The notes under the pieces were generated by a model. That model was not told where the DNA came from. It searched no databases and saw only the letters and a list, made by a program, of their open reading frames with translations. A stretch of 64,000 nt of DNA, taken from Fasciolopsis buskii (Eukaryota > Platyhelminthes > Trematoda > Plagiorchiida > Fasciolidae). Shown here piece after piece: positions 47,703 through 58,968 of this stretch. The stretch covers positions 263,626 to 327,625 of the forward strand of contig LUCM01000704.1 in assembly GCA_008360955.1 (NCBI GenBank). Direction: 5' to 3'. The first letter of the stretch is position 1, and each line of letters opens with the position of its first letter. A program made the translations under genes and the position numbers.

Positions 47703-48339
47703 TAATATTTGTACGTTCGAAATTCAGTTGGACAAAATATCCCTTAGAAGGATAGTGCAAGCTTCTGGCTATGATATACCACGTTGCCAATGAAAGTGAC
47801 CTTTCAGCGACTCTTGATAACCTGCGCGTCAAAAACTAACCGTCGCAACTGTGTTCGGACAAGCTGACGGTACACCAACTGATTAAGTTTGAGGAGAAAC
47901 CGTATTTACCCGATTTTGAGTTTGGTGGTTCATTTCATATACTTTCGTGTGAATGTACCCATATACTCAGCCGATTTGTAGATTTCACTGTACAGTCTAC
48001 GGTGTGAATAGGTTGAATAAATTGTGCTCTTGGAAGTATTCTGACCAAATGTACGAGGGTAAGAATTACCTGTGACATCTCCTAAAATGAATCAAACATG
48101 AATTCCTTTTTGGATGCGACCAAATGAAAGTAACTTCGGGAATCCTAACTTCCGTTAAGATAATAGGCCAGCCGATGAATCATTAAATCAGGGCCACGCC
48201 TGAGCTGGGCTATAATTCCTTACCAAACACCGAGTGATTTGGCTGAATAGAAAGTGCTTTAGATGTCGATCAATATGTGGGCACTAGTAGGCACGCAAAA
48301 ATAGAAAAAAGCGGTATTAGGTTTGAAATCTTCAAGATT

Positions 48340-48969
48340 TATATTGCAGTTGCATCACCGTTTTTGGACTCTTCAGATATATGTTGTTCTTCATGAGGAT
48401 AGTCTGCATATTATTGCAGGCCATTTCAATCATGCATCTACCCTAACAATGACTGTGTTTGATTTGACTGATCTCTGCGGTTTTCACCACCGAGGCGGCT
48501 CCGTTTAAGATAGAGTTATCACAAACCACCCCGATCTATTTTCCCTGAAACTGCGTGCTCCAATTTCAAGTAGAGATCACTGTCTGTTTTTGTTAAGGTG
48601 CATGATGTACGCTAGGCAGCCTTCCATTCCCTTCAGGCCGAAAATCAATCCCAACGTTCGCGTCCATAACTTTTTTCAAAACACAACTGTGGTATTTTTC
48701 TTCAGAAATCCCTTCCACCCGATTCCGTACATTTCTCTTTTGAACCCCTTCTCATGGTGCTGCTCTTTCACCGTATCTTTTCTCTACTTACATAAACAAC
48801 ACATCAACTACAACCCATGTCATCTGTTTAGCTATGCTCTCCCTCAAGCCATTTATCGAACAACGGTGATTTCCAAAGTTTCGCAACAACCTACCTTCCG
48901 TTTACGATTTATCTGCATGAGCTGGTTTAAATCTCAACGCATCTAAATTTCTCGGATGTCTGTTCCCTT

Positions 48970-49004
<35 letters not shown>

Positions 49005-49560
49005 CAGCCTACCTGTCCGAACCGTCTTCTATCAAGTCAAAATCCATTACCAGGGTTGATTCTGTGAAAAATCTAGCAGTTACTATTGATGAAAATCTGA
49101 AGTGGACTTCTCACATTTCTACCTGTGCAAAACGAATTTCCGGCGATCGTCCTTTCAGATCAGGAAGCTTCGACACTGCAAGGTGAAACAATGCACTATC
49201 TCCCGATTTGTATATCGATGTTTTTCCATTCCTTCTTCACTATTCACCTGTTATTTTTCCAGGTTTACTTAGAAAAGACTAAAATTCCATTATTAGTTGT
49301 GTCTTTCGTACCACTAACTGAGTTGTCCTTCAATCTATGTGATCAGCACTTATCAGCATGTGAAAAATTTGCTTACAATATTCTTTCACATCTCAGCATG
49401 CTCTGCACAACGATCTTTCAAAATGCCGTTCTCGTATTTCTACGCGAACCGCTTTTTGTTCCATATCCGCTAGAATCAATATTTTTAGGAACTCCACTGC
49501 CCCATATTTTGTTCGAATTTTGACAGATCGCGACCGGGTTTCAGCTGAATTCCTGAGCAC
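48340..49560 (+). mobile_element. Internally deleted CR1-like non-LTR element
   Basis: The 5' part is the C-terminal half of an EEP endonuclease (GHFNHAS at about 48420, DRVITNHPDLFSLKL, SSRDHCLFLLRCMMYA at about 48570), near-identical in DNA to the minus-strand copy at 62.5-62.85 kb. The sequence then passes to the C-terminal end of a reverse transcriptase: LAVTIDENLKWTSHIS (about 49075), and after frameshifts CEKFAxNILS...HA and FRNS.APYFVRILTDRDRV (about 49360-49545). The RT palm, including the catalytic box, is missing. A (TC)n tract lies in the middle. Dead copy. Confidence 0.75.
48970..49001. repeat. (TC)n microsatellite inside the CR1-like copy
   Basis: About sixteen CT units near the boundary between the endonuclease and RT C-terminal parts. 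Confidence 0.95.
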
Positions 49561-52500
49561 CTTATCATAATATCCTCTGATCATTCTTAGATGAGTTGTT
49601 TCCACATCTTTACAAGTTGATTTGTGTAATTGTGTTCATATTTTATTTTTTACCCTCGCTTTTTTGACTGAAATTCAAGATTATATTTTCCGCGCAAAAT
49701 TCCATCCAATACTGTTCAAAACCTGCGCTTAATAATGGGAAGGAATAGGTGCGGGAATACATACTGTGAATATAATGGCTTCAATTGCGCAAACCAATCA
49801 GAATGAACGATCCATATCTGTCAGGTGAAAATCGTGTATTTTTTCATCAGTAATATGCTGCGTATAATCCAGTTTAACATTGCCTTACCGACGAATCGCC
49901 ACGATATTCACCAACGAAGATGGACCTATCAGTGTGTGAGTCGCAAAACTAAGGTAATAATAAGAATTATACATGCGCAAATATGCAAGTATTATAGGCC
50001 ATAAATACGCGGTATTTTAATCCAATGAAGCGAAAGTTGGTGCTAGCTCAGCCTGCATGTTCTCGCTTGCGGTTGAGGGAACAGATGATGCCAATCTAGA
50101 AAAAATATTGCCTGAGTGAAAAGCAGACTTTGAAACAGCAACTGAACGTCACTCAACACCGCCAAACTCCGATTCCGTATCACCTTCTGGCACAAGGTCT
50201 AGTGAGAAAGCACGATTCAAACATACATCGAAGGTTGTTAAATAAACCAGATGGAATCACTTATGTCAGTTTTCGCCGGTCAGCCCTCGGTGAACGACTT
50301 GTTTGCTTGCTAATTCGTTCTAACTGACCTTAGCATGCAGATGAATTCGCTTAGTTTATCGCTTGGCCTAGCCAATGCTACTTTCCCGTAGTTGTGACAA
50401 GGACAATAGATTTGACGATTCACTGTCCACTATCTCACAAAAAGCACCCAATCATCGCATCTAGTTCAACAACGCAGCATACAAACGAATGCGATTAAAT
50501 TTGGGTAATTTAACTGATTCTGTATGCTGTGTGTAGAGCCTTATTGTGGACGAGACTGACAATGATAACGGGTTTGCCAAGAATGAAAGCCTGAGTTTTT
50601 GCTTGGGCGCATGAAAACATGGACGATCATGTCGCATTGGTAGGACTTTTGATTCACGATTGTGTGAATTGATATTTCTCCGTCCGACGATACATGGTGT
50701 CTTCAAGCGGAATGGACGGACACGAAAAGACTAAACTGAGTCATGCGATGACGGAATAGCGTACTTGGCGGCGCCAACTGTGACGTGATTCTGTACGACT
50801 CTTAATCATTCCGCCAAATTAAAGGTGAAACATTCGTGCCGGCATTGGAAACAGATGCACCCATACAAGATTTCACGCAGTTCACTAGTAGTTGATTATC
50901 GTTAATTTAATCAGCAAACATTCTTCCCTTTTTTCATCTGTGCTAGTGATTTTTGCAGTACATTGGAAATGCACACTTACTGTGAAAAAGCTCAAGTCGA
51001 TCTCACAGCCATGTTAGAAAAGTGGTCAGTAAATTTGTCACTGCCCCTCAGTAACAGGGCAGTTATTTTATGAATTCAGTTATGTCGTGGCAAGCAAAGG
51101 ATTTACGAATTGATTTCCATTCCAATCTAAGTTAGTTTTAATTGAGCACCTATTAATGAATGACTGTTAAACTGCTGCTTTCATCAGATAAATAGTACGA
51201 AAAATTGTGTGCGACTAAAATCATCACCTGCGTGTGCATCAAGAAGTATTCAGAATCAGATACCAATGGCCATTCGGTCTCGAGTGAAACTTTGTCATCG
51301 CACGAAACAATCAAATCTTTTCGCACCCCTCAAGTCCACTGGAACATCACGTGGTAGTAGATAGGAAAAAAGCCATTATACTAGGACAAGAAATCAAAAG
51401 TATTGGTCCTATGCTACGGCAATCCATATTTTCATACATATGGCATCAACCATTGGTAAACCCTTTGTTACTGTCAATCTTATGTGCGAAATTATTTTCT
51501 AGTGATGCAGTCCAACTTAGCTCTATACCAAAAACCATGGGATAGTTAAATTATCCAAGCTACCCGTATTCTATGGCCCATGGCTCTCGAACTGAGGCCT
51601 ATGGTTTTTAAACTGTAGCACAGGACTCTTCCAGTTAGATGGATAGTTTTGTAACTAGCCAAAATAATGACCAGCTCGTGTACATGTAGCCAACATGCAA
51701 GAGGTGGACGTTAGAAACCTGATGCTTAACCAAAAGTGTTCGGCCAAATCCATTTTATAAACCAATCATAATGTAAAAAATTGACTGTCGAACGTGAGTG
51801 GCAAACATTTATGGTTGCCTGTCCTGTACGTTTGAAAGAAGGAGAAATAAATCGACCTATAGTCACAAGCAAAGTAAGCATTTGCCTTCGAGTTGAATTT
51901 GAGTTTCATAATGTGAAGTTGCAATCGCGAAATCATTTATGCACTTCCTCTCCTCGGCATACAACCCAGCTTATTTCATCCGTCTAATTTGTTCAAATCC
52001 GATACGATATAAATAAGAGCTTCTCCTTCATCTGACCTCATGTTTACTTCTCAAGTCAGTTTTCAGATGTAGTATTGTGCATGCGTTACTTAGACGATTG
52101 TATACGATTACGAGATCAGAATTTTGCAAATTTCACGGCAATGTATGGTGAGCGATGCCGATTAACCGAAAGCGCTGTGGAATAGGAACTAAGTTGGAAT
52201 TTTATTCCGATGACTTTGTTCAAGGGAACAGCTTAGGTACGGAAAATGTTAAGGTAATTAGCAAAACGACAGCTAATAATACTGATGGAAAAAAGTTCCG
52301 TGTGCAGATTCCGGGAAGCTTATAAGGACCAGCGTGAGGAGGACAACTTTACCATAGTTCACCTATGACTACAAATGCTCTAGAGTTAGGGGAAATCTTA
52401 TATGTATGACGATAAATTCTGCTTCCGGAGTTTGATCAGCTGTCCCGTGTGCACTTGATGAAACGGGTTTTAATAAAACGTGTTTTCACCTTCATTTGCA

Positions 52501-54351
52501 TGGAACGATCGATTTCTTTTATAACTGACCTAAACAAATAACCGACAGGTTTTCATGGGACGTTGCGATTATTCTTCTGGAAAACGGGTTCGGAAAGACA
52601 CAGTCGGGGTAAAATGTATCGAGTTTGCCCTTGGATGGAAAGTCATTGGTTGTGAAACTCTCCGATTACGCGATGAAAGCAAGCGGAATGTGAACAAATC
52701 AAATCGGAAAACAAACGAAGAATTTCGAACGACACACTGCACTCAGCATTTGATTTTGTTGTCTTAACAATAAATTAGATTGATTCTCAGGTTCTGGTGT
52801 GAAAGGCAGTAATTGTTTCGGATCAACGGCTTTGTTTGTGGAGATATGGTAAGGAAGTCAATCAGATGTTTCAACCGGTATCTGGTAACACGGGAAGATC
52901 AGCAGAAATTCCGCGTGCACAGCATAGACAAACGACACTAGTTCGGAATAATTTCGGAACAAAACAAACATATAACTGCATCGAATTTATTCCTCTTCAT
53001 TCCTTCGAAATATACAATCGGATACCAAGCCAAACACTGACCGTGTAGGACTCAACTCTAAGCAACCCTCTATCCTTATATCGGGGAACTAAAAACCGTT
53101 GCCTGTTTAACCAAATCCGGTCCTTTTAAGTCTACTCGACGGCGAAGCTCTGTAACCTTCCCTGAAAATTCCCGCTAAATAACACATGGTTCGGAGTGTC
53201 CGTCACCACGGTGCCATCCATGGTTAGTTGAGTTTCAAATTTAATAACAGGAATTTCAGGAAACAAATATTTTCAAGCCTTTTTACCGGATCATCCAAAC
53301 ATTTGTTCAGTTTATTCAATAACAGGAGAAATAATGCGTGCAACCTGATGGACTATGGGTTATCGCAGTCGATGTTTGAAAGACGAAATACAGGTCATTC
53401 TGGTGCGAATCGAATGAGGTCATTTGTTGATTGGCACATGTATCGCTGGACCTTAGCAGGTTACTAATGATAAATACCCAGTTTGCCTGCAATTCACAAA
53501 CCGCATTATTTCCGAAGCTCTTCTGATCCACAGAATTCTCTACTTCGTTCCTTTCATACAATTTTTTATTTTTGTCTATTAGCCAACAGAATACAATATG
53601 TCAGAACAAATACCGTGACCAGTTAGAGACGGTCGAATGGGACCATGATCGATGACGGCATGTCCAAATTTCTACACCCCAATCTCAACCACTACAGTAT
53701 CGCCGGACATGAAAAAAGTGAGTAGAAGTACCTACGTAGTCTAGACACACAGCTCAGTGGACGTAAATGCAACGCGCGAGGGAGTCTCATTGCATGAGAA
53801 ATGATTATCGGGCCGGTTTATTCCATGCATAAAAAAGCTCGGCAGGAATATGTTGAGACGGATGATAATATTACGGTGACATATACGGACAGAATCTATT
53901 TATCACGGGCGAATTTTGTAAGTTACCAAATATATTCTTGCTTACTCCGATGAGTGGTACTAGCTCAGTGAATCCCCGGCGTGGTGAAAATCTCGGTCAG
54001 TCATTTGGCAGATCATTCATCAATCGAAACAAACTTGAATAATTTATCACGCACGTTACGCTGCTATTTCACCACATCGATGAGGAGATGATGAAAATTA
54101 TTTACGAATATGATACGCCAACACAAGTTTCACCATAAGTGTACATATATATATATGTGTGCATCATCACAGTATTGCAGATTCTACAGTTAGCCGAATT
54201 GTCCCTTCGTCGAATGTATTGTACTCTGATCAGACGCACAGAAACCGACAGGAACAACTCCAGACATGAATCAATGATAAGAGCAAATAAAATCAAATAA
54301 TAAGACAACTGCGCATATACTAGAGCATTCGCTGATCAAACTAAAATTAAT
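49561..54351. other. Region with no recognised gene
   Basis: No transposon domain, RNA gene or well-supported exon was seen on either strand. The open frames are at most about 80 codons and match nothing known. A short AT/GT tract lies at about 54146-54162. Confidence 0.5.
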
Positions 54352-54500
54352 GAATCACCCCACGGAGCACACTGAGAAACAACGCAGTGTGACGAATAAG
54401 CTCGTTTACAATTATTCGTAACCACGCCAGTATAGAATAACTGAAAACGAGTTTGTTCGTCATACTGTGTTATTTCTCAATGTGGTCTGTGGGATTATTC
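54352..54500. repeat. 5' terminal hairpin of PLE-1
   Basis: Arms 54352-54419 and 54433-54500 are reverse complements with about 80-85% matching and a 13-nt loop. The transcript would fold into a single long stem. The right arm (GAATAACTGAAAACGAG...) recurs at 57102-57150 downstream of the coding region. Confidence 0.8.
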
Positions 54501-55490
54501 GAAAAGCTAAAACAAGCCAAAGACCCAGATGTACTCAGTGAACTTAACAGTTACATGAAATTCCGCAGGAAGTTGGCTCTGACGTATGCTCAGATTGCGA
54601 ATCTAGATTATCCTAAGCAGTAATGGACCATTCTGAGAAGCAACCGACTTACAGTCACTCGCGTCTCTTTGCGCCGTTAGACTCTCAGTCAGCGAGACAA
54701 CTTATCCAGCCGAATAAGTCATTTGGAACGGAACTTTTTAGCTCTTCACAAGTGCTCGGCAGACTGACGAAGGAAGAGAATCGGACATTCGCATCATAGG
54801 TCGACTCGATTTTTGTAAAGCAAATTCAACGGGAGCTCTCTTCATTGAGAAAACTCACCAACTCGGAGGAATTAGCTGGTGAGTTTCCTTCTGACCTAAT
54901 TAAATGCGTCTACAATTACTCATCGCTTAACTTGGATAAAACGTTGCCTGAGGTTCTGTCGCTAGGACCAAAATTTTGTTACCCTGGTAATAAGAGTAAA
55001 CAGTTGGACATGGAAGTCGAATTTGAGAGCCTTTTCACCCAAGTCATAGATCTGGTTCCATCATCACCAAACGGGTTAGAGAAACCAAAGACTACCCTGG
55101 TTAATGCCTGCTACCATTATGGAAAAATCAAACCGTCAAACGAAGGAATAGTGACTAGATAACATCTAAAGCGCCTTGAGGAATTGCAAAGCAACAAAGA
55201 AGTTATTTTGTCAAGACCGGAAAGAGGTGCAGGACTTGCAATCCTCAACAAAAAGGACTACAAAAAGATAAGTTCTTTACTAGGCGACTTGTCGAAGATC
55301 ACGTTTAATACAACCGAGAAAGATAAAGCGATACAGATGGAAAAATAGATTTCTAGGAAAGTACGGTTATTGAAACAGAAGGGAATCATAGACTCAACTA
55401 CGTTTGAACCGAAACGATCAACCGGGAAGTCTATTCCGAGACTATAGGGGCTGCTGAAGGTACAAAAGAATGAGTGCCTTTGTGACATAT
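54501..55490 (+). pseudogene. PLE-1 N-terminal and RT fingers region (broken)
   Basis: The frame opening at 54501 (KLKQAKDPDVLSELNSYMKF) ends at a stop after LDYPKQ. A second frame, 54845-55162, continues with an acidic-basic mix and then, past stops at 55160, 55346 and 55445, reads ILSRPERGAGLAILNKKDY (about 55207). This is the PLE counterpart of the RADKGxxTVV block. It is followed by SIPRL-GLLKVQKNE (about 55430). A +/-1 shift at about 55470 and a TGA in the next codons join it to the palm. In an intact PLE this region would form the linker and RT fingers. Confidence 0.7.
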
Positions 55491-55497
55491 CCTAGAC

Positions 55498-56241
55498 ATG
55501 AGAAACTCGCCTTATCACATGACAGCAAAGTGGTTAACTGGATTGCTGAAGCCGGTGAGGCTAGCAGTCTCAAAATGCAGCTTATGGGATACCTTTGATT
55601 TCGTGGAAATCATCAGAAAGTTAGATCTTTCGGGAAAGCGAATGTTCTCACTTGATGTTACCTCACTGTTCACAAGCATACCGGTCAGTGAAACAATCGA
55701 TTATCTATGCGAATCCATTCTTGAGAACAATATCGGTGTAGGTATTCCAGTGGATGGACTGAGACAACTCCTTTTCATGTACACACAAAATGTCCAATTC
55801 AAATATAATGAGGAGGTTTATCGTCCAAAACTTGGGGTTGCAATGGGATCACCTCTGGGGCCCTTATTTGCCGACGTCTTGGTGGCAAAACTAGAAAATA
55901 CCGTATTACGGCCATTGTTCGGACAGTTCACACTCTACGTACGTTACGTAGACGATATTATTTGCGTGGTAGACGAGAATGTCGAGATCACACACACGCT
56001 GCATACATTCAACAATGTCCATCGTAATGTCCGATTCACTCTTGAAAAGGAAGAAAACGATAGAACAGCATACCTGGATGTTTGCCTAAGTCGTCGAATG
56101 GATGGCTCCGCACGGCTATCCGTACATAGGAAAGCTGCTTGGAACGGACAGTATATTCACTTCAGCAGTTTTGTACCGCTTAAAGTAAAACGAAACCGAA
56201 TACATTGCCTAGTCAATAGGGCACGGAAAATCTGTACTTAA
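55498..56241 (+). pseudogene. PLE-1 reverse transcriptase palm domain
   Basis: An open stretch of 247 codons, not a true start. It covers RT motif A MFSLDVTSLFTSIPV (residues 49-63), motif B GVAMGSPLGPLFADV (113-127), the catalytic box YVDD (residues 150-153, 55945-55956) and the motif D/E region (EKEENDRTAYLDVCLSRRMDG). The GSPLGP and YVDD forms, with the later YIHFSSFVPLKVK block (PLE counterpart of HF.S.HPLKHK), are diagnostic of PLE reverse transcriptases. The frame ends at a stop at 56239-56241, but the same frame reopens immediately after it. All catalytic residues are present. Confidence 0.85.
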
Positions 56242-56253
56242 GATACTATAGAG

Positions 56254-56930
56254 ATGGAGCTTCTTTTCTACGGAATGTGTTTCAGCAGAAAGGTTATCCT
56301 GAATGTTTCATTGGGAAACCCATGGAACAGTCTGAAGAAAGACAACGGAAATCAACTGTGGAAAAAAACCCTATATATAAGTTTGTCCTTACAAGGTGAC
56401 ACTCCAGCGGACGTCACCTATCACAGATTGTCCGGAGCTGTCAATAAAACGTTCCTTGCAGTAAAACTGCAAACCCTGTTTACATTAAAGTCACTTGTGC
56501 AGTCATGCCTAAAAGATAATGTGCCGGATTCTATGGCCTCATTCTGTGTAGACTCATTCGACAGTTCTTGCAGGGCAGCATACGTTGGCCGTACATCCAG
56601 ACGTCTATCCGAAAGGGTTCGTGAACACCACCTGGCCTGGTTAAACATAGGAATGATTAAAATCATTATCAGTGCTGGTGTTCACACCTGGTTGATTCCA
56701 ACCACGCAGTGAATGTTACTGAAGCGTTCAGAATAATCTACAAAGTCCGGATTACGTTATCAAAACTGGTGAAGACCGGGTGTTGTCCACAGCTGAGGCC
56801 GTGTACATTCGTTACTACGATCCCCCGTTGTGTGCCCAGGAGCATTTCGTGCAAACATTGAAACTTCCCTGGCCCACTCTGCACCCCCGAAAACCTAGCG
56901 AATCTCTTACGGACCCGGGTCTCTGGTGTG
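56254..56930 (+). pseudogene. PLE-1 C-terminal GIY-YIG endonuclease
   Basis: It continues in frame with the palm. A cysteine pair (CVDSFDSSC, residues 98-106) precedes YVGRTSRRLSERVREHH (about 56581), the PLE-type GIY-YIG core with its conserved Arg and Glu-His. A frameshift near 56690 moves the rest to another frame: HLVDSNHAVNVTEAFRI, then AEAVYIRYYDPPLCAQEHF (56792-56848), the usual PLE C-terminal block. The nuclease would nick target DNA for target-primed reverse transcription. It is broken here by the frameshift. Confidence 0.8.
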
Positions 56931-56971
56931 GATCGCATCCCCCTAACCTATAATTTCGACCACCACCTGTT

Positions 56972-57012
56972 TCACACACACACGCACACGCAGACGCCCA
57001 CGCACAAGCACA
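56972..57012. repeat. Imperfect (CA)n tract
   Basis: CACACACACACGCACACGC-type run directly after the PLE-1 coding region and before its 3' terminal repeat. Confidence 0.85.
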
Positions 57013-57099
57013 CAACAGTGGACTTAGTTTTACTGCTAGAATTAGTCGATCATCTTCTCAGTTGCAGCAAACCACATAATGTTGTGTATTGGCATGATT

Positions 57100-57150
57100 A
57101 CGAATAACTGAAAACGAGCTTATTCCTTACAATGTTTTGTTTCCCAAACT
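57100..57150 (+). repeat. 3' terminal repeat of PLE-1
   Basis: CGAATAACTGAAAACGAGCT and the following ~30 nt match 54434-54485 in direct orientation, with about ten differences. Together with the hairpin they form the pseudo-LTR pair. Confidence 0.7.
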
Positions 57151-57704
57151 GAACTTACTTTTTCTGTAGTTGAGTTTAAACCAGTTCTGTTTTGTTCATG
57201 GTACCACTAAATAAGACGGCAGACAAAAATTACAAGACACTGATTCTACACTCCCATGAGAAAATGATGTGAAAAAGCTCACAGTAGTCAGATTGCAGTT
57301 TTGCGAAAACCAGGCAAAGTAAGAGTGACCCCAAGCAGCATGGAAGAGATGGAATTAAATCTGATACAACTGCAGAGTTGCCTACAGTTTGGTCTAACCA
57401 GTCAGTACATACGAATACAAAACGTTGACGACTAAACCAAGTGATACGACAACTGGTTTTTCCCATATGTGATATTCAAACATAGCCAATATACTATTGG
57501 GAGAAAACTGTTTTGGTACACGTTTGTCTTTTGTTCCCTTCGTGATGAGAGAGGTATTCTGAAGAGAGGTATTAATCAAAGCTGGAATCATAAACGAAAG
57601 GATGTTCTAGTGTGTGTGTGTTTGTGTGTTACTTTGACTATTTGTGTGCACGAATGAATACGTGCTTGCGGATGTAGTGTTTTGGTATGCGGCGGTTAAC
57701 TAAA

Positions 57705-57986
57705 TCAGGCGTCAGTTGCAGTCTTCTGTGTTCCGAGTATCTCAATTCTTGCATGTTCAGTTGAAATCACACCGAAACTGCTTTCGTTGTGATAGTTGAC
57801 CGGTTTGAGAATTTTAGCTCTTTGTAACGAAAGCGTCAGGCAATTGCATCCTGCATGATTAGCTGCAAATTTTGACATTAAAGATATAAGATCAGAACCT
57901 TTCTCGACCGCAACAAGGTGACTGTGAACTTGTATGCAATGCCGAATTTCATCCACTGAAATCTGACTCGTAACATCAAGCCTTAG
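57705..57986 (-). CDS. Probable terminal exon of a host gene, 93 codons (minus strand)
   Basis: A strong acceptor (CATATTCATTTACAG, with a long pyrimidine-containing lead) opens a clean 93-codon frame at phase 0, ending with TGA at 57707-57705. The peptide has ordinary globular composition with scattered His and Cys (segments DEIRHCIQVHSHLVAVEKG, SLMSKFAANHAGCNCLTLSL, FGVISTEHARIEILG). I do not recognise the family. The candidate exon at 58912-58968 leaves at phase 0 and would join it in frame. No clear AATAAA was seen just downstream. Confidence 0.45.
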   Translation of the reverse strand, partial: LRLDVTSQISVDEIRHCIQVHSHLVAVEKGSDLISLMSKFAANHAGCNCLTLSLQRAKILKPVNYHNESSFGVISTEHARIEILGTQKTATDA

Positions 57987-58551
57987 CTGTAAATGAATAT
58001 GAGTTAGTTGGCATTGTTACAAAAGAGCTGGTATCCGTAGAAGTCCCATCATTGTTTGCAATGCGTCTCTCATTAACTGGGAAATGAAAATCGTTAATTC
58101 CGACAGAGCATAAACTAGGCATGAAGTTCCCCTAAAAATGTATACTCATTAGATCTGTTTCACCAGCAGCTTTCCAGTCAAGATACTGACCAGTATGTAA
58201 GTCTGCCTGCGATTTTTGTCTCTTTCTTTGTTTCTTTCTATTCCCCGCGGAGAACACCATACTACAACTTCGACTTTGTGCGAGTATCCCGATTCCATTA
58301 AGAGAATGTTTTGTTCCTATTCGTAATCAACCAATTTAAACAAGTTGTGCTTAGTATTCGTTTAACCTGGCACAAATGGCCTCATAGTATGCCCAATCTG
58401 GGTTTGTACCCATTTAACCAAGCAGGAATAGGAAGTCCAATTGGAAATCATTTGCAAAATCAAGAAATGATTCCTGCCCCAAGTTTTCTTCGATCTTTTG
58501 TTAATCAAAACTTAAACCTAAGAGATGTACACTAAAGATGATTGCGATGGG

Positions 58552-58790
58552 TCTGACACCCTTTTTTATCCGTATTTTTGTGCGCGGGTTGAGTCCATGC
58601 CTGGATTCGAATCCCGCCGATGCCAAAGAATTTTCACAGGTGGACCAATCCTGCGTATGTCAAAATCCGCCAACGAAAGTTGCTTTCTCAGTAATGCAAC
58701 GCGCAGGACCCCACAGTGTAAGACGAAATCATTGGTTGTGATCACAAAGCAATTACATCAGTACATTCAGTTTCCCTGATCCGATAATTC
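58552..58790 (+). mobile_element. Possible tRNA-headed SINE remnant
   Basis: A strong B box and 3' acceptor-like run, GGATTCGAATCCCGCCGATG (about 58603-58622), is followed by about 170 nt of unique body. The A box cannot be placed. It lies in the intron between the two minus-strand exons. Weak. Confidence 0.3.
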
Positions 58791-58911
58791 GTTTCGTGAT
58801 TACGACCCAGTAGGGGGTTTTGATGGTCTCATCTTTCAGTGTACATTCCAAGAAGCAACAACAAACATAAATGTCCACTTGAGTTAAGAATAATATGAAG
58901 TATCTTCTTAC

Positions 58912-58968
58912 TTTACGGTCGAGCCCAAAGCAGAGAAGGTGTGTGGCATTCATGCAAGCATCTTCCAG
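58912..58968 (-). CDS. Probable internal exon, 57 nt (minus strand)
   Basis: The minus-strand acceptor CATAGTATTCCAG and donor CGTAAA|GTAAGAAG bracket 19 open codons (LEDACMNATHLLCFGLDRK), with phase 0 at both ends. It joins in frame to the terminal exon at 57986 across an intron of about 925 nt, in which no better donor was seen. Function unknown. An upstream 79-nt open segment at 59098-59176 has good splice sites but the wrong phase to join directly. Confidence 0.4.

Larger units (their letters stand above)
54352..57150 (+). mobile_element. PLE-1: Penelope-like retroelement with terminal repeats
   Basis: A nearly full-length PLE. The 5' end is a 68-bp-arm hairpin (54352-54500). The 3' end (about 57100-57150) repeats the right hairpin arm in direct orientation. 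The coding region lies between them: an N-terminal part (from 54501), reverse transcriptase (about 55200-56230) and a GIY-YIG endonuclease (about 56540-56890). A pseudo-LTR arrangement with an inverted arm is typical of PLEs. Damage is light: about five in-frame stops and two frameshifts. It belongs to a lineage distinct from PLE-2. No host gene is carried. Confidence 0.85.

Noticed and set aside
56254..57015. Minus-strand frames at 56421-57015
   Set aside because: They are reverse-strand shadows of the PLE-1 GIY-YIG region and of the CA tract.
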